Source: JACVCK01 sp041940385
GTDB taxonomy: Bacteria; Planctomycetota; Phycisphaerae; Phycisphaerales; UBA1924
NCBI GenBank assembly: GCA_041940385.1
Contig: JBGTSD010000003.1
Coordinates: 1-64,000 of the forward strand
Length of the DNA stretch: 64,000 nucleotides
Direction: 5' to 3'
Both the position numbers and the translations under genes were made by a program. The notes below the pieces were generated by a model, which did no database searches, had not been told where the DNA came from, and saw only the letters and a list, made by a program, of their open reading frames with translations. Of this stretch, positions 1 to 7,984 are shown piece by piece. Each line of letters begins with the position of its first letter. Within the stretch, counting starts at the first letter, position 1.

Positions 1-262
1 TCACCTTCTGAGGAGACGGTCGAGGGTGTGCCGAGGTGAGCACGGGGAGTGCTCGCGGCCGAGAGGGGGAACGCACACGCCGTGCTCCGGGCGTGCCGCC
101 CGAGACGCGGCGAAGTACCCCAAGCAGCTGTGCAGGGCCATCATCAGCGGCATTGGAGACGAGCTCAGGAGCCGAGGAGTCCTTCGGCCGGGTGAAGTGG
201 GTCTCCACGCCGTCGACGACGAGGAGCGCCAGGAGGCCCTCACGGAGCACGGCCCGCTTCAT
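1..262 (-). CDS. Hypothetical protein, 5' part only (runs off the left edge)
   Basis: An open leftward frame begins at ATG (260-262) and stays open to the window edge, giving 87 codons with no stop. The start is preceded on the coding strand by a purine-rich GAGAAGGG about 8 nt upstream, a plausible ribosome binding site. The protein begins MKRAVLREGLLALLVVDGVE; the rest is rich in Arg, Pro and Ser and shows no domain I recognise. It is divergent from typA, and the gap between them is AT-richer than its surroundings and could hold back-to-back promoters. Other frames are open here too, so the call rests mainly on the RBS and the divergent layout. Confidence 0.4.
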   Translation of the reverse strand, partial: MKRAVLREGLLALLVVDGVETHFTRPKDSSAPELVSNAADDGPAQLLGVLRRVSGGTPGARRVRSPSRPRALPVLTSAHPRPSPQKV

Positions 263-340
263 ATGGCAACCCTTCTCGGAACCTTCTCACGGCGGCCTGG
301 ACGTTTTGGTAGTCTCTGATACGATATAACGTCTCGCCTT

Positions 341-381
341 CGTGGGCGTTCCCACGAACCCCGACCGCCCCCTGGGCGGTC
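341..381. promoter_or_regulatory. Two adjacent perfect stem-loops upstream of typA
   Basis: CGTGGG (341-346) pairs with CCCACG (351-356) around a 4-nt loop. GACCGCCC (363-370) pairs with GGGCGGTC (374-381) around a 3-nt loop. Both stems are perfect. They lie between two divergent genes, so a terminator for an upstream gene is not needed, and no T-run follows. A leader structure in the typA mRNA is the likeliest role (inference). Confidence 0.4.
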
Positions 382-507
382 TAATCGTTGAAGCCGGACC
401 GCTCGCCCGTTGTCGGCGCGACGATGGCCAGACCCCGGGCGGGTTGCCCGGTTGGTTCGTTTCCCCTTTTTCCAGGAGTCGCCCCGAGACGGGGGCGGCC
501 GACGACG

Positions 508-2349
508 ATGCTCGACAAAGTACGCAACATCGGGATCATGGCGCACGTGGACGCGGGTAAGACCACGACGACGGAGCGCATCCTCTACTACAGTGGGACC
601 AAGCACAAGGTCGGCGACGTCGACGACGGGGACACCACCACGGACTTCGACCCGTTGGAGCGGCAGAAGGGCATCACGATCAACAGCGCCGCCGTTTCCA
701 TCGACTGGGGCGACATCGCGATCAACATCATCGACACCCCCGGTCACGCGGATTTCAGCGGCGAAGTGGAACGCATCCTCAACATGGCGGACGGCTGCCT
801 GCTGCTGGTGGACGCGTTCGACGGCCCCATGCCGCAGACCAAGTTCGTGCTGCGCAAGGCGCTCGAGTCGGGCCTGAAGCCCGTGGTCGTGATCAACAAG
901 TGCGACCGCGACGGCGCGCGCCCGGACGCGGTGCTGAACGAGGTGTTCGATCTGCTGGTGGAGCTGGGCGCCGACGACATCGCGCTGGACTTTCCCGTGG
1001 TGTACGCCTCCGGGCGCAACGGCTGGGCGACGCGTGACCTCGACAAGCCGGCGACGGACATGCGGGCCGCGTTCGAGGCCATCATCGACGCCGTCCCCCC
1101 GGCGCAGGGCGAGCCCGACGCGCCGCTCCAGATGCTCGTGACCACGCTCGACTACTCCGAGTACGTCGGGCGCATCGCGATCGGGCGCGTATTCCGCGGG
1201 ACGATTCACAGCGGCGACACCGTCAAGGTCATCAGCCGCGAGGGCGAGCAGCGGAACGCGAAGGTCGTCAAGCTCATGCGCTTTGCGGGCCTCGGGCGCG
1301 TCGAGACGGACAAGGTCGAGGCGGGCGATCTCTGCGCCGTGGTCGGCATCGAGGACATCGAGATCGGCGAGACGATCGCGGACATGGAGCGCCCCGAGGC
1401 GCTGCCGACGGTGCGCGTGGACGAGCCGACGATCCGCATGACGTTCCGCATCAACGATTCGCCGTTCGCGGGCCTCGAGGGCGAGTACGTCACCAGCCGG
1501 CAGATCCGCGACCGCCTTATGCGCGAGCTCGAGCACAACGTCGCGCTCAAGGTCGAGTCCGGGCGCACGAGCGATGAGTTCAACGTCTCGGGGCGCGGCC
1601 TGCTGCACCTGGGCATCCTTCTCGAGACGATGCGGCGCGAGGGGTACGAGCTGAGCGTCGGCAAGCCGATCGTCATCCAGAAGGAGATCGACGGCGTCGT
1701 CTGCGAGCCGATCGAACGCCTGGTCATCGACTGCCCGACGGCCGTCGTCGGCTCGGTGATGGAGCTGGTGGGGCAGCGCAAGGGCGAACTCAAGCACATG
1801 GAGAACCGGGGCACGGAGTCGAGCCACCTGGTCTTCGAGGCGCCGGCGCGCGGGCTGATCGGCATGAAGTCGCGCCTGATGACGGCGACGCAGGGCGAGG
1901 CGATCATGCACCACACGTTCGAGCGGTACGCGCCGACGGCGGGCGAGACGCCGCACCGGCTGGCGGGCGTGCTCATCGCGAACGAGAGCGGGCAGGTCAC
2001 GTCGCACGCGGTGGAGGGCCTGGCGGACCGCGGCGTCATGTTCGTCGAGCCCGGCGAGAAGGTGTACACGGGCCAGATCGTCGGCGAGCACAATCGCGAG
2101 AACGACCTGACGGTCAACGCGGTGCGCCTCAAGCAGCTCACCAACATCCGCGCGGCGAGCAAAGAGGCGACGGTGACGCTCAAGGGGGCGCGCAAGCTGT
2201 CGCTGGAGGCGGCGCTCGAGTACATCGAGGACGACGAGCTGGTGGAGATCACGCCGAAGAACGTGCGCCTGCGCAAGCGGCTGCTGAACGAGGCGGATCG
2301 GCGGAAGGCGGAGCGCGCGACGCGGAATGCGGCGATGGCGGGGGCGTAG
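508..2349 (+). CDS. typA: TypA/BipA-type ribosome-binding translational GTPase
   Basis: A 613-residue translational GTPase of the TypA/BipA family, which binds 70S ribosomes and helps ribosome assembly and stress adaptation. Visible G motifs: P-loop AHVDAGKTT (12-20), DTPGH (76-80) and NKCD (130-133). TypA-specific stretches follow, including DAFDGPMPQTKFV, LVTTLDYSEYVGRI, FNVSGRGLLHLGIL and, near the end, EYIEDDELVEITPKNVRLRKR. Length matches E. coli TypA. The start at 508 (MLDKVRNIGIMAH) fits the family; an in-frame ATG at 388 would add 40 unrelated residues. Oddity: residues 1-60 (TTTTERILYYSG, GDTTTDFDPLERQKGITI) read like EF-G rather than TypA, whose usual pattern is AHVDHGKTTLVD. The body after DTPGH is clearly TypA. 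Confidence 0.93.
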   Translation: MLDKVRNIGIMAHVDAGKTTTTERILYYSGTKHKVGDVDDGDTTTDFDPLERQKGITINSAAVSIDWGDIAINIIDTPGHADFSGEVERILNMADGCLLLVDAFDGPMPQTKFVLRKALESGLKPVVVINKCDRDGARPDAVLNEVFDLLVELGADDIALDFPVVYASGRNGWATRDLDKPATDMRAAFEAIIDAVPPAQGEPDAPLQMLVTTLDYSEYVGRIAIGRVFRGTIHSGDTVKVISREGEQRNAKVVKLMRFAGLGRVETDKVEAGDLCAVVGIEDIEIGETIADMERPEALPTVRVDEPTIRMTFRINDSPFAGLEGEYVTSRQIRDRLMRELEHNVALKVESGRTSDEFNVSGRGLLHLGILLETMRREGYELSVGKPIVIQKEIDGVVCEPIERLVIDCPTAVVGSVMELVGQRKGELKHMENRGTESSHLVFEAPARGLIGMKSRLMTATQGEAIMHHTFERYAPTAGETPHRLAGVLIANESGQVTSHAVEGLADRGVMFVEPGEKVYTGQIVGEHNRENDLTVNAVRLKQLTNIRAASKEATVTLKGARKLSLEAALEYIEDDELVEITPKNVRLRKRLLNEADRRKAERATRNAAMAGA

Positions 2350-2364
2350 AGCGGTCGGAAGTGA

Positions 2365-2391
2365 ACGCGAAGGACGCGAAGGGTGCGAAGA
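2365..2391. repeat. Short tandem direct repeat (9-bp unit ACGCGAAGG)
   Basis: Two exact tandem copies of ACGCGAAGG (2365-2373, 2374-2382) are followed by a degenerate third. They start 16 bp after the typA stop. No gene is seen between 2350 and 2552; the rest of that gap holds the first hairpin module. Confidence 0.5.
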
Positions 2392-2490
2392 AGAGTGGCT
2401 CTGGCGAGACGCGACCGTGAGGGAGCGTGCTCTTTGGCGTGCGATTCGCGGTGACTTGCGCAGCTGTGCGGCTTTGAGATCATTTCGCGT

Positions 2491-2545
2491 CGTCACCGGG
2501 GGCGGGGCGCCCCCGGCTAGGCACCGATGCCCCTGCGGGGCGAAG
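2491..2545. repeat. Intergenic hairpin module, copy 1
   Basis: A perfect stem CCGGGGGCG (2496-2504) / CGCCCCCGG (2508-2516) with loop GGG is followed by the linker CTAGGCACCGAT and a second perfect stem GCCCC (2529-2533) / GGGGC (2537-2541) with loop TGC. The same two-hairpin unit recurs at 3315-3360, and its first hairpin recurs at 8792-8812. It lies 8 nt beyond the stop of the leftward gene at 2553-3020. Confidence 0.8.
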
Positions 2546-2552
2546 ATTGTTC

Positions 2553-3020
2553 CTATCCGGCATCAATGAGATCTCGCCGGGCGGCGCGTTTGGTTTCGTT
2601 GGCGAGGATGCGCGCGGCGGCGCGGCGTTGGCGGCGGTTGGGGGGTGGGGAGGTGGGGGAGTGATCGCGTTGGTCGAGTGCGCACGCTTCGGCCTTCGTT
2701 TCGAGGGGAGATGCCTGGGGATGTGGAGCGCGCGATGGTGCGGGCGTTTGGGGCTGCGGACGGCGCGGTTCGATCGTGGGTGGGAGGCGTGTCGGCGGCG
2801 CGGCGAGTTCGCGGCGGCGTTCGAAGCGTTCGTAGAGGCGGATGAGGCCGGAGGCGGCCTTGCGCCGGGTTTCGGGGGTTGCGGATTCGTCGTCCATCGT
2901 GGCCGCGAGGCGGGCGATGGCGCGGACGAGGTGCCGGCGCGCGAGTTCGAGGAGTTGGATGTCGATGGGCGCGGTGTTGAGGAGCGCGTCGGCGGTGGGC
3001 GTGTTGGGTGTGATCGTCAT
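2553..3020 (-). CDS. Hypothetical protein with a helical N-terminal half
   Basis: A 155-residue leftward gene starting at ATG 3018-3020. Residues about 15-65 form a charged, heptad-like helical stretch (IDIQLLELARRHLVRAIARL, then TRRKAASGLIRLYERFE). The C-terminal half is low-complexity, rich in Pro, Arg and Ala, and ends in a basic helix (NRRQRRAAARILANETKRAA). There is no signal peptide, membrane segment or recognisable family; DNA or RNA binding is possible from the basic tail but is only a guess. It sits convergent with typA and is followed directly by a hairpin module. Confidence 0.55.
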   Translation of the reverse strand: MTITPNTPTADALLNTAPIDIQLLELARRHLVRAIARLAATMDDESATPETRRKAASGLIRLYERFERRRELAAPPTRLPPTIEPRRPQPQTPAPSRAPHPQASPLETKAEACALDQRDHSPTSPPPNRRQRRAAARILANETKRAARRDLIDAG

Positions 3021-3159
3021 GGCGGGAACGTACGGTCGGTGGGCGCGTTGGCAAGGGGGTTTGCGCGCATGACAACGAATCTGCGCACAGATGTGTCCTT
3101 TTGGTTGAGATTGTGGAAAGAGGAGCAGCCGGGGAGGGGGGTGTGGGGGCGGGACATAG

Positions 3160-3503
3160 CGGGCCGCGAAGCGGCGCAGGTGCATAGACGGGGGCGCCTC
3201 GCCCCCGGTTGCGATGAAATGAATGTTGGAGCCGCGTCGCGGCGAGGGTAGAGAGGATCGGAGTCGTCGAGACCTGCGCCGCTCCGCGGCTATGCGCGCA
3301 TGTCACGGCGTCTTCCGGGGGCGGGGCGCCCCCGGCTAGGCACCGATGCCCCTGCGGGGCGCAGGAGCACCGACCACGGAGGAGCGTGTTCGGTGGCACG
3401 ATGATGGTTGCGCGAAATGCAGCGACCGCACAGAGCTGCGGTCGCTGGCACGATTGACTCATGTGGAGGAGCACCGACCGCGCAAAGCCGCGGTCGGTGG
3501 CAC
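3160..3503. repeat. Cluster of intergenic hairpin modules, copy 2
   Basis: This cluster fills most of the gene-free stretch 3021-3507. In order: GCCGC/GCGGC stem (3163-3175); CGGGGGCG/CGCCCCCG (3189-3207); GCCGC/GCGGC (3231-3243) and again (3278-3290); CCGGGGGCG/CGCCCCCGG (3315-3335); GCCCC/GGGGC (3348-3360). Then come three units of a longer hairpin, each ending in GGCAC: 3366-3399 (10 of 11 pairs), 3419-3451 (10-bp stem AGCGACCGCA/TGCGGTCGCT) and 3470-3503 (11-bp stem CACCGACCGCG/CGCGGTCGGTG). The last unit ends 4 nt before the cobB stop. Stems differ between units by paired changes, so structure rather than sequence is conserved. Positions 3021-3159 show nothing else. Confidence 0.8.
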
Positions 3504-3507
3504 GACG

Positions 3508-4257
3508 TCACCCAACCGCTTCTTCGACCAACCCCGGCAGGACCTCGCCCGACTTGCCGCGGATGCTCCAGGTGGCGCGATCGGTGAACGGCGTGGGGTC
3601 CGGGTTCACTTCGAGGACCGGGGTGTTCTGCTGGAGCGCGATGTCGATGAGGCCCGCGGCGGGGTAGACGACGCCGCTCGTGCCGACGGTGATGAAGAGT
3701 TCGCAGGTCGCCGCGGCGGTGACGGAGGCGCGGAGCGCGTGCTCGGGGAGGATTTCGCCGAACCAGGTCACCGCCGGTCGGCGCATGCCGCCGCAGTGAC
3801 AGCGGGGAGGGTGATCGGTGAACGCGGGGCCGAGTTCTTCGCGCTCTTCGTGGCAATGGATGCAGCGCCACACCATGAGGGAGCCGTGCAGTTCGACGAC
3901 GCGCTCGGCGCCGGCGGTGTGGTGGAGGCGGTCCACGTTCTGCGTGGCGAGCAGGAAGCCGCGGCCTTCGGCGACGAGCTTTTTCTCCAGCGTCACGAGC
4001 GCGTGGTGGCCGGCGTTGGGTTTCGTCGTGAGGCGGAGCTGTCGGCGCTCGTCGTACCAGCGGGTGACGAGCTGCGGGTCGCGCGCGAAGGCCTCGGGCG
4101 TGGCGAGCTGGGCGGGGTCGAACTTCGACCAGAGGCCGGTGAGCGCATCGCGGAACGTGGGCACGCCGCTCTCGGCGGAGACGCCGGCGCCGGTGAGCAC
4201 GCAAATGGATCGCGCCTCGCGAAGCGCGCGCCGGAGCGAGTCGGGCGCGCCGCTCAT
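3508..4257 (-). CDS. cobB: NAD-dependent protein deacylase (sirtuin, CobB type)
   Basis: A 249-residue class III (Sirt5/CobB-like) sirtuin, which removes acyl groups from lysine using NAD. Visible: the NAD-binding loop GAGVSAESGVPTFR (23-36); the Y68-x-x-R71 pair that marks desuccinylase/demalonylase-type sirtuins; TQNVD (105-109); catalytic His in VELHG (H124); and a zinc site C132-x2-C135 with C153-x-C155. The start at 4257 overlaps the stop of the upstream gene in an ATGA, implying translational coupling. It is the last gene of the def-fmt operon, and hairpin repeats begin 4 nt past its stop. Confidence 0.93.
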   Translation of the reverse strand: MSGAPDSLRRALREARSICVLTGAGVSAESGVPTFRDALTGLWSKFDPAQLATPEAFARDPQLVTRWYDERRQLRLTTKPNAGHHALVTLEKKLVAEGRGFLLATQNVDRLHHTAGAERVVELHGSLMVWRCIHCHEEREELGPAFTDHPPRCHCGGMRRPAVTWFGEILPEHALRASVTAAATCELFITVGTSGVVYPAAGLIDIALQQNTPVLEVNPDPTPFTDRATWSIRGKSGEVLPGLVEEAVG

Positions 4258-4787
4258 GCGGCGGGATTGCGGAGGTATTGATGCAATTCTTCGGGAAGCG
4301 CCTTGATGCCGCGGCGTTCGGCCTTGGCGATGGCGTAGCGCATCGACATGTGGACGCGTCGCTCGACGGATTCGGTGACGTTGAGGCCGCGCCGGTGCAT
4401 CTCGTGCACGGCCCACGCCCAGGCCATGTGCTCCTCGAGGCAGCGGGGCTTGTAGCGGTTGAAGCCGATGGCGTGGTGGCCGATCTCGTGGAGGAAGACC
4501 GCGGCGGACATCGGGCCCTTGGGCTTGGGCGCTTCGATGAGGCGCGAGATGGAGCCGTCGTGGTAGAGGACTTCCCACGCGCATCCGGTCATCGACGAGC
4601 GCCAGCGGCGCACGCGCACGCCGTGCTCGGCGAGGAGTTCGCGCACCATCGCGTCGTACTTCGCCTGCATTTCCGGGGAGCGCGGCTTGTGCTTGGTGGT
4701 CTTCGCCAAGCCGTTGCGGGCGCGGACCGTGCGCTCGAGCTTGGGCTCGCGCGAGCGGATCAGGTCCCAGATCGTCCACTGCTTCAT
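4254..4787 (-). CDS. Putative zinc metallopeptidase-like protein (HEIGHH motif)
   Basis: A 177-residue protein of unknown family. The clearest feature is HEIGHH (100-105), an HExxH zincin signature inside a hydrophobic helix (AAVFLHEIGHHAIGF), followed about 14 residues later by CLEEHMAWAWAVHEM, where E118 or E119 could be a third zinc ligand as in gluzincins. The N-terminal 60 residues are basic (EPKLERTVRARNGLAKTTKH). No signal peptide is seen, so it is probably cytoplasmic. It overlaps fmt upstream (ATGA, 4784-4787) and cobB downstream (ATGA, 4254-4257), so it is co-translated with enzymes that process N-terminal formyl groups. Protease activity is inferred from the motif alone. Confidence 0.8.
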   Translation of the reverse strand: MKQWTIWDLIRSREPKLERTVRARNGLAKTTKHKPRSPEMQAKYDAMVRELLAEHGVRVRRWRSSMTGCAWEVLYHDGSISRLIEAPKPKGPMSAAVFLHEIGHHAIGFNRYKPRCLEEHMAWAWAVHEMHRRGLNVTESVERRVHMSMRYAIAKAERRGIKALPEELHQYLRNPAA

Positions 4788-5788
4788 GGCGGAGAAACTT
4801 CGGAAGCCAGTATGGCTCCATCGGCGATGCGGCGCCCTCGCGTGAAATCCTGCCATGACATCGGTCGCTTGCCGGCGGGCTGGACCTCGATCAGACGCAG
4901 CGTCGTGGACTGGCCGCAGGAGACGAGGCCGGCGCCGGCGTCGATGATCGCGCCCGGTGAAAAGGGCCGGCGGCGGGGATTCGCATCCCCGGAGGAACCG
5001 CCGGCCGCACCCGCCGTTTGTTCGGCGTGGGCGTCCAGCGATTGCGCGCGGAGGAGCTTGAGGGTGAGATCGCCGGGCTCGAGGCGGACGGAGACGCCGG
5101 GCCAGGGGGTGAGGCCATGGATGCGTCGGCGGCAGGCGTCGGCGGGGTGCGCGAAGTCGATCCAGGCGTCGGCGCGGGAGAGTTTCGAGGCGAGGGTGAC
5201 GAGGGATTCGTCCTGCGTCTGCGGCGAGAGGGAGTTCGCCGCGTGCTGCGCGAGGACCTGCTCGATCAGCTCGGGGCCGTCCTGCGCGAGGAGGTCGTGG
5301 AGCTCGCCGGCGGTCGCAAGCGGGTCGATAGCGCGGCGGGATTGCGCGAGGACCAGGCCCGCGTCCATGCGATCGGCGAGGGTGATGACGGAGTTGCCGG
5401 TCTCGGCGTCGCCGGCGAGGACGGCGTGGTTGATCGGCGCGGCGCCGCGCCATCGCGGGAGCAGCGAGGCGTGCAGATTGATCGCGAACACGCCGTCGAG
5501 GAGCGCTCGCGAGAGTTTCTGGCCGTAGGCGATGACGACCCACGCGTCGGCGTCGAGCGAGCGGATGTGCGCGAGCGGATCGGCGGCGTTGATGTTCTCG
5601 GGTTTCAGCAGGGGAACGTCGGCGAGGTGTTCCGCCGCGAAGGCGCCGATGGGCGTGGACGTGAGCGCCTTGGAGCGTCCGGCGGGTCGATCGGGCTGGG
5701 TGACGACGGCGCGGATGGTGTGGCGCTGGGCGAGGCGCTCCAGCGTGGGGCGCCCGAACTCGCCGGAGCCGAGGAAGACGAGGTTCAC
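4784..5788 (-). CDS. fmt: Methionyl-tRNA formyltransferase
   Basis: A 334-residue Fmt, which formylates initiator Met-tRNA using 10-formyl-tetrahydrofolate. The N-terminal formyltransferase domain begins with the Rossmann-like start NLVFLGSGEFGRPTLERL and carries the family signature with its Asn and His catalytic residues in INLHASLLPRWRGAAPINHA, plus the Asp in ADRMDAGLVL. The C-terminal OB-type domain spans about 210-320 and includes an unusual Gly/Pro/Arg-rich insert (about 255-275). The start is GTG at 5786-5788, overlapping the def stop in a GTGA. The def-fmt pairing is the classic arrangement. Confidence 0.93.
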   Translation of the reverse strand: MNLVFLGSGEFGRPTLERLAQRHTIRAVVTQPDRPAGRSKALTSTPIGAFAAEHLADVPLLKPENINAADPLAHIRSLDADAWVVIAYGQKLSRALLDGVFAINLHASLLPRWRGAAPINHAVLAGDAETGNSVITLADRMDAGLVLAQSRRAIDPLATAGELHDLLAQDGPELIEQVLAQHAANSLSPQTQDESLVTLASKLSRADAWIDFAHPADACRRRIHGLTPWPGVSVRLEPGDLTLKLLRAQSLDAHAEQTAGAAGGSSGDANPRRRPFSPGAIIDAGAGLVSCGQSTTLRLIEVQPAGKRPMSWQDFTRGRRIADGAILASEVSPP

Positions 5789-6345
5789 CGCAGTCCTGCC
5801 GCCTTTTCGAGCTCGCGCACAGCGGAGCGGGACTTGAGGCGCGACATCTGGGTCATGCGGTCGATGATGAGGACGCCCTCGATGTGGTCGAACTCGTGCT
5901 GGATGCAGCGCGCGAGCAGGCCGCCGGCGCGGAGGGTGAACTCGGCGCCGTCGCGATCGAGCGCGCGGATGGTGACCACGGGCGGGCGAAGGACCTCACC
6001 CTTGATCTCGGGGAGACTCAGGCACCCTTCTTCGAAGGGTTCGGGTGGGCCCTCGAGCGTGGTGATGACGGGGTTGATGAAGACCAGCGGGCCGGTGGTG
6101 GCGGTGGGGGGATCGTGGTCGGGGGATCGCTCGCCGTCGTCGGAGGGCGGGACGTCGAGGACGAAGAGGCGCCAGGGGAGCGCGACCTGGGGCGCGGCGA
6201 GACCGATGCCCTCGGCCTCGCGCATGAGGTGGATCATGCGGTCGGCGACGGCGCGGACGTCGTCGGTGACGGGATCGACGGGGAGCGCGCGTCGGCGGAG
6301 GACGTCGGCGGGATAGTGGACGATCTGGAGGGAATCGGTGTTCAA
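5785..6345 (-). CDS. def: Peptide deformylase
   Basis: A 186-residue deformylase that removes the N-formyl group from nascent proteins. All three metal/active-site motifs are present: GIGLAAPQ (46-53), EEGCLS (metal ligand C108) and QHEFDH (H150, E151, H154). A loop of about 15 residues (SDDGERSPDHDPPTATT) is inserted before the FINP strand. The best start is TTG at 6343-6345, because no in-frame ATG or GTG lies nearby upstream; no Shine-Dalgarno sequence is visible, but TACACT ends 9 nt before the start codon, so a very short or absent leader is possible. It is the first gene of a four-gene leftward operon, divergent from the TPR gene at 6491. Confidence 0.92.
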   Translation of the reverse strand: MNTDSLQIVHYPADVLRRRALPVDPVTDDVRAVADRMIHLMREAEGIGLAAPQVALPWRLFVLDVPPSDDGERSPDHDPPTATTGPLVFINPVITTLEGPPEPFEEGCLSLPEIKGEVLRPPVVTIRALDRDGAEFTLRAGGLLARCIQHEFDHIEGVLIIDRMTQMSRLKSRSAVRELEKAAGLR

Positions 6346-6490
6346 CGCGGCCGCAGTGTAGGGGCGGGGCGGGGTTCTGGTGCGTGCATTGACGGTGGTT
6401 GGAACCTGCCCGTAGCATGGGCCGAATCGGGCATGAGCGCGATTCGAGGCCGCGGTCTGGCGGCGCCGGGGCGCGACTGGGAGGCATCGT

Positions 6491-7984
6491 TTGGCGCTAT
6501 TCGGACGCAAGAAGGGCGACGAGACGGCGACGGAGACGGAGGAGACCCCGGCTTCGGAGTCGGGTCGTCCGCTGCCGGATCCGGTGAAGGCGGCGTCGTT
6601 CTTCAGCCACGCGCGGACGGTGCACGATTCGGCACAGTACGAGTACGCGACGACGTTGTGGCTGCAGGGGCTCCGGAAGGACCCGACGAGCATGACGGGG
6701 CTGGAGAGCTTCTTCCGCTCGGCGCAGGCGTTTGCGAACGAGGAGAAGAAGGACAAGCCCACGAAGGACCAGTCGAAGAACTTCCGCGGGCGCGATCCGC
6801 TGGAGAAGTATCTCGAGGCGCTGCTGTACTGGGGGATCAAGCCGACGGACGGGGGGCTGGCGATCAAGCTGCTCGACGCCGCGGCGAAGCTGGAGCTGCA
6901 CGAGCCGGGGTACTGGGTCGGCGAGCGTGTGCTGCCGATGCTGATGCGCGACAAGCCGAAGAAGGAGACGTTCGTCAAGCTGATGGACATCTTCCGTCGT
7001 CTGCTGGCGTTCGACCTCGCGGTGAAGGCGGGTGAGTTTGCGCTCTCGGTGGATCGGAGCGACGCGAACCTGGAGTCGGAGGTTCGGAACCTTGCGGCGC
7101 AGATGACGATGTCGCGCGGCGGGTACGAGAACACGGCCGAGGGCGGGTTCCGGGCGAACATCAAGGACGCGGCGACGCAGCGGCAGCTCGAGGAAGAGCA
7201 GCGGCTGAGCAAGTCGGAGGACGCGGCGTCGCGCGTGGTCGAGGCGGCGAAGAAGGACTGGGAGTCGCGCCCGACGGATCGGAATTCGATCAACCGGTAT
7301 GCGCGGGCGCTGATCGAGCGCGGCAAGCCGGAGGACGAGAAGGCGGCGTACGAGCTGCTGATGAAGGCGCACGCGGACACGAATGAGTTCCGCTTCCGGC
7401 AGTCGGCGGGTGATCTGCGGATCCGGGTGGCGCGGCGGAAGCTGGCGCAGATCCGGGAGGCCGCGGAGGCGAAGGCGGATGACGAGGCGGCGCAGGAGAA
7501 ACTGGCCAAGGCGCGGGAGGCGTTCGCGAAGCTGGAGATCGAGGAGTTGAAGCTGCGGGTGGAGAACAACCCGACGGACCTGAGCTTCAAGTACGAGCTG
7601 GGCGTGCGGCACTTCCAGCTTGGCGAGAGCGAAGAGGCGATCGCCATGTTCCAGGAAGCGCAGAACGATCCGAAGTCGCGCGCGCGGTCGCTGAACTACC
7701 TCGGGCAGTCGTTCCTCAAGATGGGCTGGGCGGACGAGGCGGTGGACACGCTGCGCCGGGCGCTCGAGTCGGTGGAGATGCCGAACGACGACCTGGGGCT
7801 CGACGTGCGGTACTGGCTGATGCAGGCGATGGAGCGCAAGGCGCAGGACCACAAGGACCTGACGACGGCGGAGGAGGCGTACAAGGTGGCCTCCGGCATC
7901 GCGATGCAGCAGATCAACTATCGCGACATCCGCGCGCGGCGTGATGCGCTGCAGGCGCTGGTGAAGGAACTCAGGAGCGCGTGA
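6491..7984 (+). CDS. Tetratricopeptide-repeat protein, probably cytoplasmic
   Basis: A 497-residue soluble helical protein with no signal peptide. The N-terminal 30 residues are charged and disordered (MALFGRKKGDETATETEETP). TPR-like helices cover about 45-130 (AQYEYATTLWLQGLRKDP), 160-200, 265-320 and 365-470 (FKYELGVRHFQLGESEEAI, SLNYLGQSFLKMGWADEAVD), with a long charged helix in between (about 315-360). It probably acts as a scaffold; partners cannot be told from sequence. The start is TTG at 6491 with GGGAGG about 7 nt upstream, so a non-ATG start is well supported. Its TGA overlaps the GTG start of kdsB (GTGA, 7981-7984), so the two are coupled. Confidence 0.85.
   Translation: MALFGRKKGDETATETEETPASESGRPLPDPVKAASFFSHARTVHDSAQYEYATTLWLQGLRKDPTSMTGLESFFRSAQAFANEEKKDKPTKDQSKNFRGRDPLEKYLEALLYWGIKPTDGGLAIKLLDAAAKLELHEPGYWVGERVLPMLMRDKPKKETFVKLMDIFRRLLAFDLAVKAGEFALSVDRSDANLESEVRNLAAQMTMSRGGYENTAEGGFRANIKDAATQRQLEEEQRLSKSEDAASRVVEAAKKDWESRPTDRNSINRYARALIERGKPEDEKAAYELLMKAHADTNEFRFRQSAGDLRIRVARRKLAQIREAAEAKADDEAAQEKLAKAREAFAKLEIEELKLRVENNPTDLSFKYELGVRHFQLGESEEAIAMFQEAQNDPKSRARSLNYLGQSFLKMGWADEAVDTLRRALESVEMPNDDLGLDVRYWLMQAMERKAQDHKDLTTAEEAYKVASGIAMQQINYRDIRARRDALQALVKELRSA

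Noticed and set aside
259..2496. A 745-codon open frame antisense to typA
   Set aside because: It is Arg/Leu-rich shadow sequence produced by GC-rich codon use opposite typA. It has no motif, and typA is certain.
2563..3474. A 303-codon minus frame spanning the hairpin region, with strings like CLAGGAPPP
   Set aside because: The frame is a translation of the GC-rich hairpin repeats; the same peptide strings recur at the other clusters, as expected for spurious ORFs.
3366..3503. Hairpin units considered as a CRISPR array
   Set aside because: Units are palindromic, differ in stem sequence, and have short, uneven gaps without spacer-like unique sequence; no cas genes are present.
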